From positions 55,471 through 119,470 of the forward strand of contig CAZVYJ010000001.1 in assembly GCA_964631565.1 (NCBI GenBank): a stretch of DNA of 64,000 nt. Reading direction: 5' to 3'. Of the stretch, positions 8,322 through 16,537 are shown one piece after another. Every line of letters starts with the position of its first letter. Positions within the stretch are counted from its first letter, which is position 1. A program made the position numbers and the translations under genes. The notes under the pieces were generated by a model. It worked only from the letters and a program-made list of their open reading frames with translations, was not told where the DNA came from and made no database searches. Source of the stretch: CAZVYJ01 sp964631565. Lineage in GTDB: Bacteria > Planctomycetota > Phycisphaerae > SM23-33.

Positions 8322-9599
8322 ATGGCCAAAATTTGTTTATATTGCGCGAGATTCGAGAACGAGACATTCGGCCTGGAGCCGCTTGGTTTAGGCTACCTGT
8401 ATTCAAGCCTTGTTCATCGAGGGCTGGTTGCTCCGGAAGATATCCGCATAGTCGATACGCCCGGGGAGGCGATTGACTTTAGGCCTGACATTCTCGCCGT
8501 CAGTTCTGTCAGCCAGGTTGTCGCGGACGCCCGTAAATTTGCGGCCGCCTGCAGGCAGGCTTCGGGCTGCCTGACGGTGCTCGGCGGATACCATGTAACT
8601 TCTCTGCCCGGCAAGTTGCCTGCGGAGTTCGACATAGGCGTGCTCGGTGAGGGCGAACTGACTTTCTGCGAGCTCGTGGAGCATTATATTGCCGGCGACA
8701 TGGCGGCATCGCTGAAAAACATCAGGGGTATCTGCTGGCGTGACAACGGAGAGATTGCAGTTAACCAGCGAAGGGAACTGATAAGCGATATCGATGCGAT
8801 ACCCTGGCCTTACCGGCATAAGGAATATTCCAGGGATGATCCGGTCTTCACAAGCCGAGGCTGCCCGTATAACTGCACGTTTTGCGCATCACATACGTTC
8901 TGGGAAGACAAATTCCGCCTGCGAAGTGCCGGGAGCGTTATCGACGAAATAACACACATTGTCGAGACCCGCCGGCCGAACGAAATCGCGATAATAGACG
9001 ACCTGTGGTTGGCGGACAAAAAGCGTCTCGTTCAGATTGTCGAAGGTCTGGAAGATCGAGGCATACCGGAACGGGTCACGTTTCGCGGCTTTTGCCGGTC
9101 AAATATGATTTACGAGCGGGATATACTTCTTTTCAAAAGACTCAACTACCGTTTCGTGCGGTTCGGGGCCGAGACTGCCTCGCAAAAACTCCTGACGAGA
9201 ATAAAGGGCCCGGGCATTACGGTTAAGGATCATCAGCGGGTGATAAACCTGTGTGACAAATACGGGCTGCGATGCGGCGCGTCGTTTATGTTTGGCCTGC
9301 CCGGAGAAACCAAAAAAGACCTCTGCAAGACCATAAAATTTCTTCGCAAAAACGCCGGCAAGTGCGAGATTATGGGGTTTTATCTGTTCAATCCCATTCC
9401 GGGCACAACCTTGTGGAAACAGTTGCTTGAACAGAAAAAACTCGACGAGAATCTCGATCTTGCAAGTCTGCAGCTTGATATGACAAAACCCGGCTTCGAT
9501 TGGGACAGGGTGTTGTATTTTAATCAGGACAACATGGAAATAAACGAATTCCGTGATATCGTCGAGTCGATTCGCGGCGAGTTTATTGCCGGTGCGTGA
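8322..9599 (+). CDS. B12-binding-domain radical SAM protein
   Basis: This 425-residue protein has an N-terminal region of cobalamin-binding type (about 1-130; FRPDILAVSSVSQ and LGGYHVTSLPGKLPAEFDIGVLGEGE), followed by the radical SAM core with SRGCPYNCTFC (about 180-190), the CxxxCxxC signature for the 4Fe-4S cluster. The GFCRSNMI and GAETASQKLL strands and the SFMFGLPGETKKD block are typical of the Elp3/MiaB-like TIM barrel in B12-dependent enzymes. Such enzymes often methylate unreactive carbon or phosphorus atoms, and several act in natural product or lipid and sugar modification. It is tightly linked (4 bases) to a methyltransferase and followed by the iron-sulfur/FrhB fusion, which could supply electrons. 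The exact reaction is unknown. The DxHxxG cobalamin motif is not plainly present in the N-terminal part, so cobalamin binding is inferred. Confidence 0.82.
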   Translation: MAKICLYCARFENETFGLEPLGLGYLYSSLVHRGLVAPEDIRIVDTPGEAIDFRPDILAVSSVSQVVADARKFAAACRQASGCLTVLGGYHVTSLPGKLPAEFDIGVLGEGELTFCELVEHYIAGDMAASLKNIRGICWRDNGEIAVNQRRELISDIDAIPWPYRHKEYSRDDPVFTSRGCPYNCTFCASHTFWEDKFRLRSAGSVIDEITHIVETRRPNEIAIIDDLWLADKKRLVQIVEGLEDRGIPERVTFRGFCRSNMIYERDILLFKRLNYRFVRFGAETASQKLLTRIKGPGITVKDHQRVINLCDKYGLRCGASFMFGLPGETKKDLCKTIKFLRKNAGKCEIMGFYLFNPIPGTTLWKQLLEQKKLDENLDLASLQLDMTKPGFDWDRVLYFNQDNMEINEFRDIVESIRGEFIAGA

Positions 9600-9623
9600 T
9601 ATGCCGACCAGGAATTGATTGCC

Positions 9624-12320
9624 ATGATAGAAGACGTGATATTGAAAAACGGGCTTTGCCTCGGATGCGGATTATGTTCAGCGGCATGCGAGCAGGAAGC
9701 CATTTCAATGTCCTGGTCGCAGCGCGCAGGCATGCATGTCCCCGTGATTGATGCCGCCCGGTGCAGCAACTGCGGCAAATGCCTGCAGGTTTGCCCGAAC
9801 TCGCCGGAAACTATCGTCAGATATGCTGCAGCTGCTGCGGCGGCCGGTGAAAACTTCGGCCTGGCGGATACTGAATGTTTCGTCGGGTATGACAGCGACG
9901 AGGCCATGCGGCTGGCAAGCCCCTCAGGCGGTTTGCTGGCGGCTGTGCTTAAAGGGCTGCTCGATAAGGGCGAAATCGACGGCGTGATAGCGGCACGCGC
10001 GTGCGACGGAAAAGCAGGGGAGCAGCATTTCACCGTCGATATTCTGAGAACAGCGGAGCAGATTGACGGATCCCGATGCTCCGCCTACCAGGTTCTGTGC
10101 TATAAGGATGTGCTTGATATGCTCCGCAGCGCCTCCGGACGATTCGCCGTGGTTGCCTTGCCATGCATCATCCGCGGGCTGAAAAAAATGCCTCCCGCCA
10201 TTACCGACAAAATCCGCTACACGTTCGCGCTCGCGTGCAGCCACAACGTCAGTGCATGTTTTATCGATGTGATGGCGAAAAAATTCGGCATATCCGGCGG
10301 TGAAAGTTTCACCGTTAACTGCCGCGACAAGCAGGGCAGCCGGGATGCGTCGAATTACAACACGCTTTTTACGCTGCCTGACCGGCAGATAAGGCATAAC
10401 CGGTTCGATTCCCACTGGACCAGCATGTGGCGGAATTATTTTTTCGCGATGGAGGCATGCCTGTACTGCGGAGATTTCTTCGGTGTCGATGCCGATATCT
10501 CCTGCAAAGATGCCTGGGGCGCAAGGGCTGACGATCCGGCCGGCACTTCGTATCTCATCGTCAGGAACCGGCAACTGCCTGGTGCGCTGCGAAAACTCAC
10601 CTCCGAAAAGAAGATTCATATTGAATCGTGCGGGATCGACGAGGTTTTCGCTTCGCAAAGGAATACCACGCAATTCAAGCATGTTGATGTTGCTGTCAGG
10701 ATACGGAGCAAGGAAGTTTTTGCCGACGCCGCATCGCGGATCGGCGGCCTGCCTCATGCACAGGCGATTCCACAGGCGGATGAAATACGAAAAACATATT
10801 TCCGTCTGCTCAAGGTTATTCATTTGTCACGGCTGTTCCATCGCATGGGTCGTGTTCCTGTGCGGACCATCGTCGCCATGTCTGAGGGGCGACTGGCTGC
10901 TTATATCATTGATCGCATGAAGCCGATTCTGGATCCGGCAACCAGACTCGCAAAGCGAATAATCCGGCCGTTTTTCATGCTCATCCGCATGGCATATCGT
11001 TTGCCGTGGGCGATGACAAACTGTTTTGCATCCAGGGCTCCCCGAGGGTCGAATTTACAGGTTCTTATCGCCGGTGGATACGGCTATGCAAATATGGGAG
11101 ACGAAGCGCAGCTCGCAGAGAACCTGAATCTCTGTCGCAGAATTGCCCCCGAAGCGCAGGTGACGGTTCTTACTCCTCATCCGGAACGAACCGGCAAATT
11201 GCACGGCTGCGTGACGGCGATTGCCCCCCGCGAGGCGTTTTTCGACGCCAATACCCGTCCGCACTACCCGGACTCGGACAAACAGTTCAAGAAAAAATAT
11301 TTCGCGCTTATGCCGCTGCTTTTATCCAACGCGGTTCTGCTGCGGATGCGGCTGCCGACGTTTCTGCTGCCCACGAAGATGACCGATTTGCTGAAGCTGA
11401 TAGCCAGGTCGGACCTGCTGTTTCTTTCCGGCGGCGGCTACCTTACAGGCAGAACGCTCAGCCGGCTGTGGGATAACATGCTGCTTGTCCGCCTGGCGTG
11501 GCTGCTCGGCGTGCCCACGATAATGTCCGGGCAGACCATCGGCATGTTCAACGATTTTTTCAGCCGCAGGCTGGCGAGGTGGGGCTTCAAAAAAGCCAAA
11601 CTCATCTATGTCCGCGATCCGAAGGATTCCATCGAAGAACTGCGGTCGATAGGCATAACCGACGACCGCGCCAAATGCACCTTCGACGACGCGTTGTTTC
11701 TTCCGTCGCCGGAAAAATCAGCGGTTGACGACGTGCTGGTCGCAGCCGGGCTCGAATCCGGCAAACCGTATGCCGCATTGAGTATCCATTACTGGGGCCA
11801 GTCGCCCGAGCAGCAGCGAAAAATCATGAAGCTGCTCGCCATCGCCTGCGACTGGATATGTGACGATCTCGGCCTGCAGATAGCCTTTGTGCCGACCGAC
11901 CCATACGACGAGCACGCTTTCCGGGAAGTGATGGAGAACATGACCGGCAGCGGGCGACGGGGCATCGTTAACCACGGGGATAACCCGGCAATTGCAGCCG
12001 GTTGCTACCGGTTAGCCAATTTGTGCGTTGCGATGAAGCATCATCCGATTATCTTCGCGCTGGGCGGGTGCGTGCCAACCGTCGGAATATCGCTCGAAAA
12101 TTATTATTATCACAAAAACAGCGGGGCGATGCGGATATTCGGCCTGGAAGATTACGTCGTGCTTTGCGACGACGACCGCCTGCCGCAATTGCTGATGGAA
12201 AAAATACGTTTTGCAATGGACAACAGAGATGCGATTCGCCGGCAGATAAGCGACAGGCTGGAGCAACTCCGACCCCTCAGGGGCGCGGTTATCAAAAGAT
12301 GGCTGGATAAAAACTCCTGA
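9624..12320 (+). CDS. Ferredoxin/FrhB-like oxidoreductase fused to polysaccharide pyruvyl transferase
   Basis: I choose the ATG at 9624 (898 residues; AGGA about ten bases upstream) over the TTG at 9615. Residues about 10-60 hold two 4Fe-4S motifs (CLGCGLCSAAC and CSNCGKCLQVC). Residues about 85-370 match the FrhB N- and C-terminal domains of coenzyme F420 hydrogenase beta subunits (FVGYDSDEAMRLASPSGGLL; CSAYQVLC; VVALPCIIRGLKK; further Cys at CLYCGDF). From about 475 a second protein begins (LQVLIAGGYGYANMGDEAQLAE), with the features of PF04230 polysaccharide pyruvyl transferases: DLLFLSGGGYLTG, SGQTIGMF, KLIYVRDPKDSIEELRSIG, and AMKHHPIIFALG. In many glycan loci these are two neighbouring genes; here they form one chain. 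It is the last gene of the cluster. The FrhB half may reduce a flavin or a sugar intermediate, and the other half may add a pyruvate ketal. Both functions are inferred from family. Confidence 0.82.
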   Translation: MIEDVILKNGLCLGCGLCSAACEQEAISMSWSQRAGMHVPVIDAARCSNCGKCLQVCPNSPETIVRYAAAAAAAGENFGLADTECFVGYDSDEAMRLASPSGGLLAAVLKGLLDKGEIDGVIAARACDGKAGEQHFTVDILRTAEQIDGSRCSAYQVLCYKDVLDMLRSASGRFAVVALPCIIRGLKKMPPAITDKIRYTFALACSHNVSACFIDVMAKKFGISGGESFTVNCRDKQGSRDASNYNTLFTLPDRQIRHNRFDSHWTSMWRNYFFAMEACLYCGDFFGVDADISCKDAWGARADDPAGTSYLIVRNRQLPGALRKLTSEKKIHIESCGIDEVFASQRNTTQFKHVDVAVRIRSKEVFADAASRIGGLPHAQAIPQADEIRKTYFRLLKVIHLSRLFHRMGRVPVRTIVAMSEGRLAAYIIDRMKPILDPATRLAKRIIRPFFMLIRMAYRLPWAMTNCFASRAPRGSNLQVLIAGGYGYANMGDEAQLAENLNLCRRIAPEAQVTVLTPHPERTGKLHGCVTAIAPREAFFDANTRPHYPDSDKQFKKKYFALMPLLLSNAVLLRMRLPTFLLPTKMTDLLKLIARSDLLFLSGGGYLTGRTLSRLWDNMLLVRLAWLLGVPTIMSGQTIGMFNDFFSRRLARWGFKKAKLIYVRDPKDSIEELRSIGITDDRAKCTFDDALFLPSPEKSAVDDVLVAAGLESGKPYAALSIHYWGQSPEQQRKIMKLLAIACDWICDDLGLQIAFVPTDPYDEHAFREVMENMTGSGRRGIVNHGDNPAIAAGCYRLANLCVAMKHHPIIFALGGCVPTVGISLENYYYHKNSGAMRIFGLEDYVVLCDDDRLPQLLMEKIRFAMDNRDAIRRQISDRLEQLRPLRGAVIKRWLDKNS

Positions 12321-12358
12321 ATCGCATTGCGGATAGCGGCGATCGACCTGTATAAACG

Positions 12359-12382
12359 CAAACACCCCCATACGGGGGTGTT
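12359..12382. terminator. Hairpin terminator between glycan cluster and tRNA-Lys
   Basis: CAAACACCCCC and GGGGGTGTTTG pair around an ATAC loop. It lies downstream of both the plus-strand glycan cluster and the minus-strand tRNA-Lys, so it may act both ways. The tails are only weakly T-rich. Confidence 0.65.
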
Positions 12383-12389
12383 TGAAAAC

Positions 12390-12461
12390 TGAGGAAGCTG
12401 GGGCTCGAACCCAGAACCTACGCCTTAAAAGGGCGTTGCTCTACCATTGAGCTACTTCCCC
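12390..12461 (-). tRNA. tRNA-Lys (UUU anticodon)
   Basis: Minus strand: acceptor GGGGAAG pairs with CTTCCTC, D arm GCTCAATGGTAGAGC, anticodon stem ACGCC/GGCGT with loop CTTTTAA (anticodon TTT), T arm GGGTTCGAGCCC. Discriminator A; CCA is not encoded. Confidence 0.95.
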
Positions 12462-12518
12462 TCGAAGCAGCAGGGCGGATAGTATAACAACTAATCGGCG
12501 AAATGCCCGCGCAGTCTG

Positions 12519-13079
12519 CTAAGTTTCCTCGATCTCTTTCGTTTTTGCGGCGAGAAGATCGTTTATTTTTTTCTCATAGTCGTCGGTCAGCTTCTGGATG
12601 TCGTCCTTGCCCTTGCGGGCCTCATCTTCGGTAATCTCGGACGCCTTCTCCTGCCGGTCGACTTCCTTGTTCGCATCGCGACGAGCGTTTCGTACGGCGA
12701 CGCGCTCAGCCTCGGCCATCTTTTTAATCTGGCCGACAAGCTGCTGACGCCGTTCGCCGGACAGCGGGGGGACGGCCAGGCGGATTACCTTGCCGTCTGT
12801 GCTCGGCGTTATGCCGATTTCGCTGGCCTGTATCGCACGCTCGATATCCTTCAGCGACTGCGGATCGAATGGCTTGATGACAATCAAAGTCGCCTCCGGC
12901 GTCGATATGCTCGCCAGCTGACGCAGGTCCGTCGGTGAGCCGTAGTATTCGACTTTTATATGGTCCACCAGGCCGACCGACGCCCGGCCGGTGCGGATGC
13001 CTCGGAATTCCTGCTTGAGGTATTCCAGGGCGTGTTCCATACGTTCTTCAGCTTCCAGCAGGATATCATCCATAGCCAT
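12519..13079 (-). CDS. frr: Ribosome recycling factor
   Basis: A 186-residue protein, the usual length for RRF, which with EF-G splits post-termination ribosomes. It shows the family's three-helix-bundle tips (EFRGIRTGRASVGLVDHIKVEYYGS, given here in part: GIRTGRAS near residues 27-34) and the conserved KPFDPQSLKDIERAI and RLAVPPLSGERR blocks. The start MAMDD at 13079 has AGGAG about nine bases upstream. It is the last gene of the rpsB-tsf-pyrH-frr operon, the same order as in most bacteria, and lies about 55 bases after pyrH. Confidence 0.97.
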   Translation of the reverse strand: MAMDDILLEAEERMEHALEYLKQEFRGIRTGRASVGLVDHIKVEYYGSPTDLRQLASISTPEATLIVIKPFDPQSLKDIERAIQASEIGITPSTDGKVIRLAVPPLSGERRQQLVGQIKKMAEAERVAVRNARRDANKEVDRQEKASEITEDEARKGKDDIQKLTDDYEKKINDLLAAKTKEIEET

Positions 13080-13133
13080 GGCAAGTTTCTCCTGTCGTGG
13101 TTTTAAATGGATATCGGGCGCCCTTTGCCTCCG

Positions 13134-13853
13134 CTAATTGCTTACAAGCGTGCCCACGCCTTTGCCGGCGACAGCCGAAACAAGGTTGCCGGGCCTGAAC
13201 AGTTCGAGCACGATAATGGGAATCCGATTTTCCATGCACATCGAAATGGCCGTCAGGTCCATTACGCCAAGCTGGTCGGTGATGGCCTTCTGATACGTCA
13301 GCCGGTCGTATTTTTTTGCGGCCGGGTTTTTCATCGGGTCCGAGTCGAACACGCCGTCAACCTTGGTTGCCTTTATCAGGGCCTCGGCGCCGATTTCGCT
13401 CGCACGCAGCGCCGCGCAGGTATCCGTCGTGAAATACGGATTACCCGTGCCTGCCGCGAAAATAACCGCCTTGCCGGCATCCAGATACTCCAAGGCCTTG
13501 TCGCGGCAGAAGCTCTCGCAGATCGCGCCCATCGGTATCGCGCTCATTACGACGGCGGCTGCGCCGTTATGCTCGAGAATGTCCCGCAGGGCCAGGGCGT
13601 TTATAACCGTGGCCAGCATGCCCATATAATCGGCAGTGGTTCGCCTGATGCGGCTTTCTACAAGCCTGCCGCCTCGGATTATGTTTCCGCCGCCGACGAC
13701 AAACGCCACCCGGACGCCCGACTTGATTACGGGCAGCAGTTCGCTGGCCAGTCTGTCGCCGGCTGATGCATCAACCCCGCAGTTTTCCGCCGAGTTGAAA
13801 CACTCACCGGACAGCTTGACGAGTATTCGCTTGTACGCGGGCGACTTGGCCAT
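13134..13853 (-). CDS. pyrH: UMP kinase
   Basis: A 239-residue amino-acid-kinase-fold enzyme that phosphorylates UMP to UDP with ATP in the cytoplasm. The N-terminal KRILVKLSGECF segment is the phosphate-binding Lys/Gly region, VVGGGNIIRGG binds UMP, and FAAGTGNPYFTTDTCAALRA is the PyrH signature. KVDGVFDSDP is the nucleotide-binding loop. Its length is typical. The gene starts three bases after the tsf stop in the ribosomal operon, so coupled translation is likely. Confidence 0.97.
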   Translation of the reverse strand: MAKSPAYKRILVKLSGECFNSAENCGVDASAGDRLASELLPVIKSGVRVAFVVGGGNIIRGGRLVESRIRRTTADYMGMLATVINALALRDILEHNGAAAVVMSAIPMGAICESFCRDKALEYLDAGKAVIFAAGTGNPYFTTDTCAALRASEIGAEALIKATKVDGVFDSDPMKNPAAKKYDRLTYQKAITDQLGVMDLTAISMCMENRIPIIVLELFRPGNLVSAVAGKGVGTLVSN

Positions 13854-13856
13854 TTC

Positions 13857-14657
13857 TTAGTCCGTTGTGCCGACGGCGAAACGTGCGAAAGACGTTATCT
13901 TCGCGCCGCCGAGAATGTCCTTTACCTTCTGCTTTTCGTCACGAACGAAAGGCTGCTCGAGCAGGGCGTTGGCGGCAAGGAACTTGTTTATCTTGCCTGC
14001 GACCATCTTTTCGGCGATGTCGGCCGGCTTGCCGGAGTCGATCGCTTCCTGCTTTGCGAATTTCTTTTCCTTTTCGACCAGATCGGCCGGTACGTCTTCT
14101 TTCCGCAGCGCCATCGGATTGGCGAAGGCGATGTGCATGCAGATGTCGTTGATTGTCTCATCGGATATCTGACCGTCGATGCCGACCAGCACGCCGACTT
14201 TGCCGTTGTGGTGCAGATAGGCGCCTACCCGGCCGGCCGATATCTTGATGCCGCGGGCGTAGCCCATGTTCTCGCCGATTTTGTTGAAGGCGTTCTGGAC
14301 GGCGTTGGTGATTTCGGCGGTCGCTTCGATTTTGCCGTTCGCCATCTTCAGGGCCATGTTCGCCACGTCGGCGACCATCTTCTGGAAAACATCGTTGCGC
14401 GAGCAGAAGTCGGTCTCGCACCGCACTTCGACCATGGCGGCCGAGGTCTTGTCGCCGTTTGTCGCTATGCGGATGAGGCCTTCGCTGGTGGCCCGCTCGG
14501 ATTTCTTCGCAGCGGAAACCAGACCCTTCTTGCGAAGAAGGTCCTTGGCGGCCTCTACGTCGCCGTTGGATTCCTGCAGCGCCTTTTTGCATTCCATCAT
14601 GCCCTGGCCGGTTTCTTCACGCAGGGCCTTTACCATTGAAGCTGTAATCTCAGCCAT
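13857..14657 (-). CDS. tsf: Translation elongation factor Ts
   Basis: The frame is open to 14675 (TTG), but MAEITASMVKALREETGQG at the ATG 14657 is the canonical N-terminus, with GGGAG upstream; this gives 266 residues. EF-Ts exchanges GDP for GTP on EF-Tu. The N-terminal UBA-like domain (GQGMMECKKAL) and the TDFxxRN signature (CETDFCSRNDVFQKM, about residues 77-91) are plain, as is HIAFANPMAL in the dimerisation domain. Second gene of the operon, about 50 bases after rpsB. Confidence 0.97.
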   Translation of the reverse strand: MAEITASMVKALREETGQGMMECKKALQESNGDVEAAKDLLRKKGLVSAAKKSERATSEGLIRIATNGDKTSAAMVEVRCETDFCSRNDVFQKMVADVANMALKMANGKIEATAEITNAVQNAFNKIGENMGYARGIKISAGRVGAYLHHNGKVGVLVGIDGQISDETINDICMHIAFANPMALRKEDVPADLVEKEKKFAKQEAIDSGKPADIAEKMVAGKINKFLAANALLEQPFVRDEKQKVKDILGGAKITSFARFAVGTTD

Positions 14658-14707
14658 CTCTGTATACGCTCCCAAAATCTGGTGTGTCAGTCGTGAGTTT
14701 GCGGCAA

Positions 14708-15559
14708 TTACGCCTGTTTCGCATCTGCCGCCGGGGCAGCGGGGGTCTCGGCCGGTGCGTCGGCCTCGGCAGCATTGCCTTCGGCCTGGGGCGGTGCGTC
14801 CTCGGCCCGACCCATCGTCGGCCTTCTGCTTCGGCGACGCGGCTGCTCTTCGCCGGAGTCCTTGCTGAGGGCCTGGCGAAGTTTCATAGATTCTGCGACG
14901 GCGTCGGTCAGCGTGCTGACGACCAGGTCGATTGCACGCATGGCGTCGTCGTTGCCGGGAATCGGAATATCGACGATATCCGGGTCCGAGTCGGTATCCA
15001 GCAGGCAGACCACCGGAATGCCCATCTTCCTGGCTTCGCGGACGGCGATAATCTCACGCTTCTGGTCGATTACCAGCAGCGCGCCCGGCAGGCGGGTCAT
15101 CTTGCGGATGCCGCCAAGGTTGCGCTGAATCTTGCGCATTTCACGGCGAAGGGAGGCGCCTTCCTTCTTCGAATACGTGTCGAGCATGCCGTCGGCTTCG
15201 AGCTGCTCGAGATAATCGAGCCGGCTGACACGCTTGCGGATTTCGCGGAAGTTGGTCAGTGTGCCGCCGAGCCAACGGTCGTTGACCCAGTGCATGCCGG
15301 TCCGTTCGGCGTGTTCCTGGACGGCCTTGCGGGCCTGACGCTTCGTGCCGACGATAAGCAGGTCTTTGCCTGCCGCTACCGTCTTGCCGATGAACGCCTT
15401 GGCAAGAAGGATACCTTTAAGGGTTTCCTTGATGTCGATGATGTGAATGAGGTTGCGTTTGCCGAAGATATAAGGTTTCATCTTCGGATTCCACCGGCTG
15501 GCGCGATGGCCAAAGTGGATGCCTGAATCGATCAGTTGCTTTACTAGCTCGGCTGACAA
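14708..15559 (-). CDS. rpsB: 30S ribosomal protein S2 with acidic/proline-rich C-terminal tail, TTG start
   Basis: The open frame reaches 15706, but family alignment places the start so that the protein begins MSAELVKQLIDSGIHFGH, matching the length of the N-terminus of other S2 proteins. That start is a TTG at 15557-15559, preceded by a GGAGGTG Shine-Dalgarno with six bases between. Visible S2 motifs are GIHFGHRASRWNPKMKPYIFG, in part, the KRQARKAVQEHAERTG stretch, and DRWLGGTLTNF. After about residue 230 an added tail of roughly 50 residues is rich in Arg first (RRRSRRP) and then Ala, Pro and Glu. Such tails are lineage-specific. It is the first gene of the operon, with a promoter at 15692-15720 and a hairpin leader. 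Confidence 0.95.
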   Translation of the reverse strand: MSAELVKQLIDSGIHFGHRASRWNPKMKPYIFGKRNLIHIIDIKETLKGILLAKAFIGKTVAAGKDLLIVGTKRQARKAVQEHAERTGMHWVNDRWLGGTLTNFREIRKRVSRLDYLEQLEADGMLDTYSKKEGASLRREMRKIQRNLGGIRKMTRLPGALLVIDQKREIIAVREARKMGIPVVCLLDTDSDPDIVDIPIPGNDDAMRAIDLVVSTLTDAVAESMKLRQALSKDSGEEQPRRRSRRPTMGRAEDAPPQAEGNAAEADAPAETPAAPAADAKQA

Positions 15560-15633
15560 GGTGTACACCTCCACCGTCTGTCCCGGATTTGTGCATCCGG
15601 GCATAGAGCATGTCTGAATAACACTATGTTTTA

Positions 15634-15677
15634 CATGACGTTGTGTCGGCAGCGGAAACAATCCGCTGCCCGTCATG
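15634..15677 (-). promoter_or_regulatory. Two-part hairpin in rpsB leader
   Basis: Outer arms 15634-15640 and 15671-15677 (CATGACG/CGTCATG) and inner arms 15648-15656 and 15662-15670 (GGCAGCGGA/TCCGCTGCC) form a 16-bp hairpin with a one-sided 7-base bulge. It lies at the very 5' end of the predicted rpsB transcript. S2 often regulates its own operon through a leader structure; that role here is inference. Confidence 0.55.
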
Positions 15678-15691
15678 CGACAAGTCGGGAT

Positions 15692-15720
15692 AAAGTAACC
15701 GCCCAACCAGGGCGGGTCAA
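15692..15720 (-). promoter_or_regulatory. Sigma70-type promoter of rpsB-tsf-pyrH-frr
   Basis: Minus strand: TTGACC (15715-15720), 17 bases, TACTTT (15692-15697). Spacing is ideal and both boxes match the consensus at 5 of 6 and 4 of 6 positions. The start of transcription would be near 15685, just ahead of the leader hairpin. Confidence 0.65.
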
Positions 15721-15994
15721 GGGATTTGTATTTTTTCTGTGCTGCAGCAACGGAGAAGGTCGGTCTCGTTCTCCGGGCCGTAAAATGCAGGCCGGCGGCC
15801 TGCCAATAAAGCAGATAAAACCATCTGGAAGACCATATACGGCAGATTTATGCAGAAAACGCCAGAGGTGCTTATTGCGTAACAATCGTAATTACAGAAA
15901 GTTAAAAACGCTGGCACCGGCGTTGCAAATAAAAATAGTGGATGGGCTGCGCCCCGAGTCTGCGGCGTCGGCCCGATAACAGGCAGGTTTAGTT

Positions 15995-16420
15995 ATGGTT
16001 CTGACAACACAGCATCGCAGAAATCCGCTCAGTCTGGTCGTCACCGGCGAGGCTGAAACCTGGCAGAACGCGATTCAGCAGATTGTCGGCCCGCAGTGGC
16101 TGACGACTCATCGCGTTTCAAGCGACCGGGAACTGCTTGAAGTTGTCGAGTCCGGACAGGCCGACGCCGCCGTGCTGGACGACGAGACCGACTGGAACCT
16201 GGACGTGATGAGGCTGTTGCGTATGATACGCCGGATCAACGAGGCTTTGCCGGTTGTCGTGGTCACGCAACATCGCGACCGGGTGTATCTGGAAAACGCG
16301 CTGCGGCTGGCTGCGTTCAGCGTGGTGGTCAAGCCATTGGCGCTGGAAGACCTTCTGCGGCAGATTCACAGGATAATGGACCGGCTGAACCACATGCTGC
16401 GGTTCGGCGGGCAGGAATAG
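15995..16420 (+). CDS. Receiver-domain-like protein, single domain, atypical acidic pocket
   Basis: A 141-residue protein with a response-regulator receiver (CheY-like) pattern and no output domain. The strand after the first helix ends AAVLDDETDW (about residues 57-66), where the phospho-acceptor Asp belongs; LPVVVVTQH gives the switch Thr strand; and FSVVVKPL gives the conserved Lys-Pro. The N-terminal strand (LSLVVTGEAETW) lacks the usual pair of acidic residues that bind magnesium, so phosphorylation may be lost or altered. No sensor kinase gene is near. It stands between the rpsB promoter and groES, about 115 bases before the latter. Its partner is unknown. Confidence 0.6.
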   Translation: MVLTTQHRRNPLSLVVTGEAETWQNAIQQIVGPQWLTTHRVSSDRELLEVVESGQADAAVLDDETDWNLDVMRLLRMIRRINEALPVVVVTQHRDRVYLENALRLAAFSVVVKPLALEDLLRQIHRIMDRLNHMLRFGGQE

Positions 16421-16437
16421 AAATTTTTTTGAAAAGC

Positions 16438-16475
16438 AATTTCAGATTTGAAATTTGAGATTTTTAATTCCAAAT
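16438..16475. repeat. AT-rich AAATCTG-type repeat, groES upstream region
   Basis: The stretch has overlapping TTTCAGATTTGAAATTTGAG units, the same style as tracts at 21645-21679, 30046-30070 and those flanking the four-helix gene at 36504-36905. No CIRCE or other heat-shock operator is seen in this upstream region. Confidence 0.5.
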
Positions 16476-16537
16476 ATTGCGAGTCAACTAAACTGCAACG
16501 AACTCGAATGAATTCGAAAAAAGAAGGAGTTTAACCG

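Noticed and set aside
10390..10425. tRNA-like GGTTCGATTCCCACTGG in the glycan cluster
   Set aside because: It lies inside the coding frame of the fusion gene and lacks the other arms of a tRNA.
15560..15706. Longer S2 N-terminus starting at 15706
   Set aside because: The extra 49 residues are encoded by the leader with its hairpin and are not S2-like.
16421..16537. CIRCE operator before groES
   Set aside because: The TTAGCACTC/GAGTGCTAA inverted repeat is not present; only an AT-rich tract stands there.
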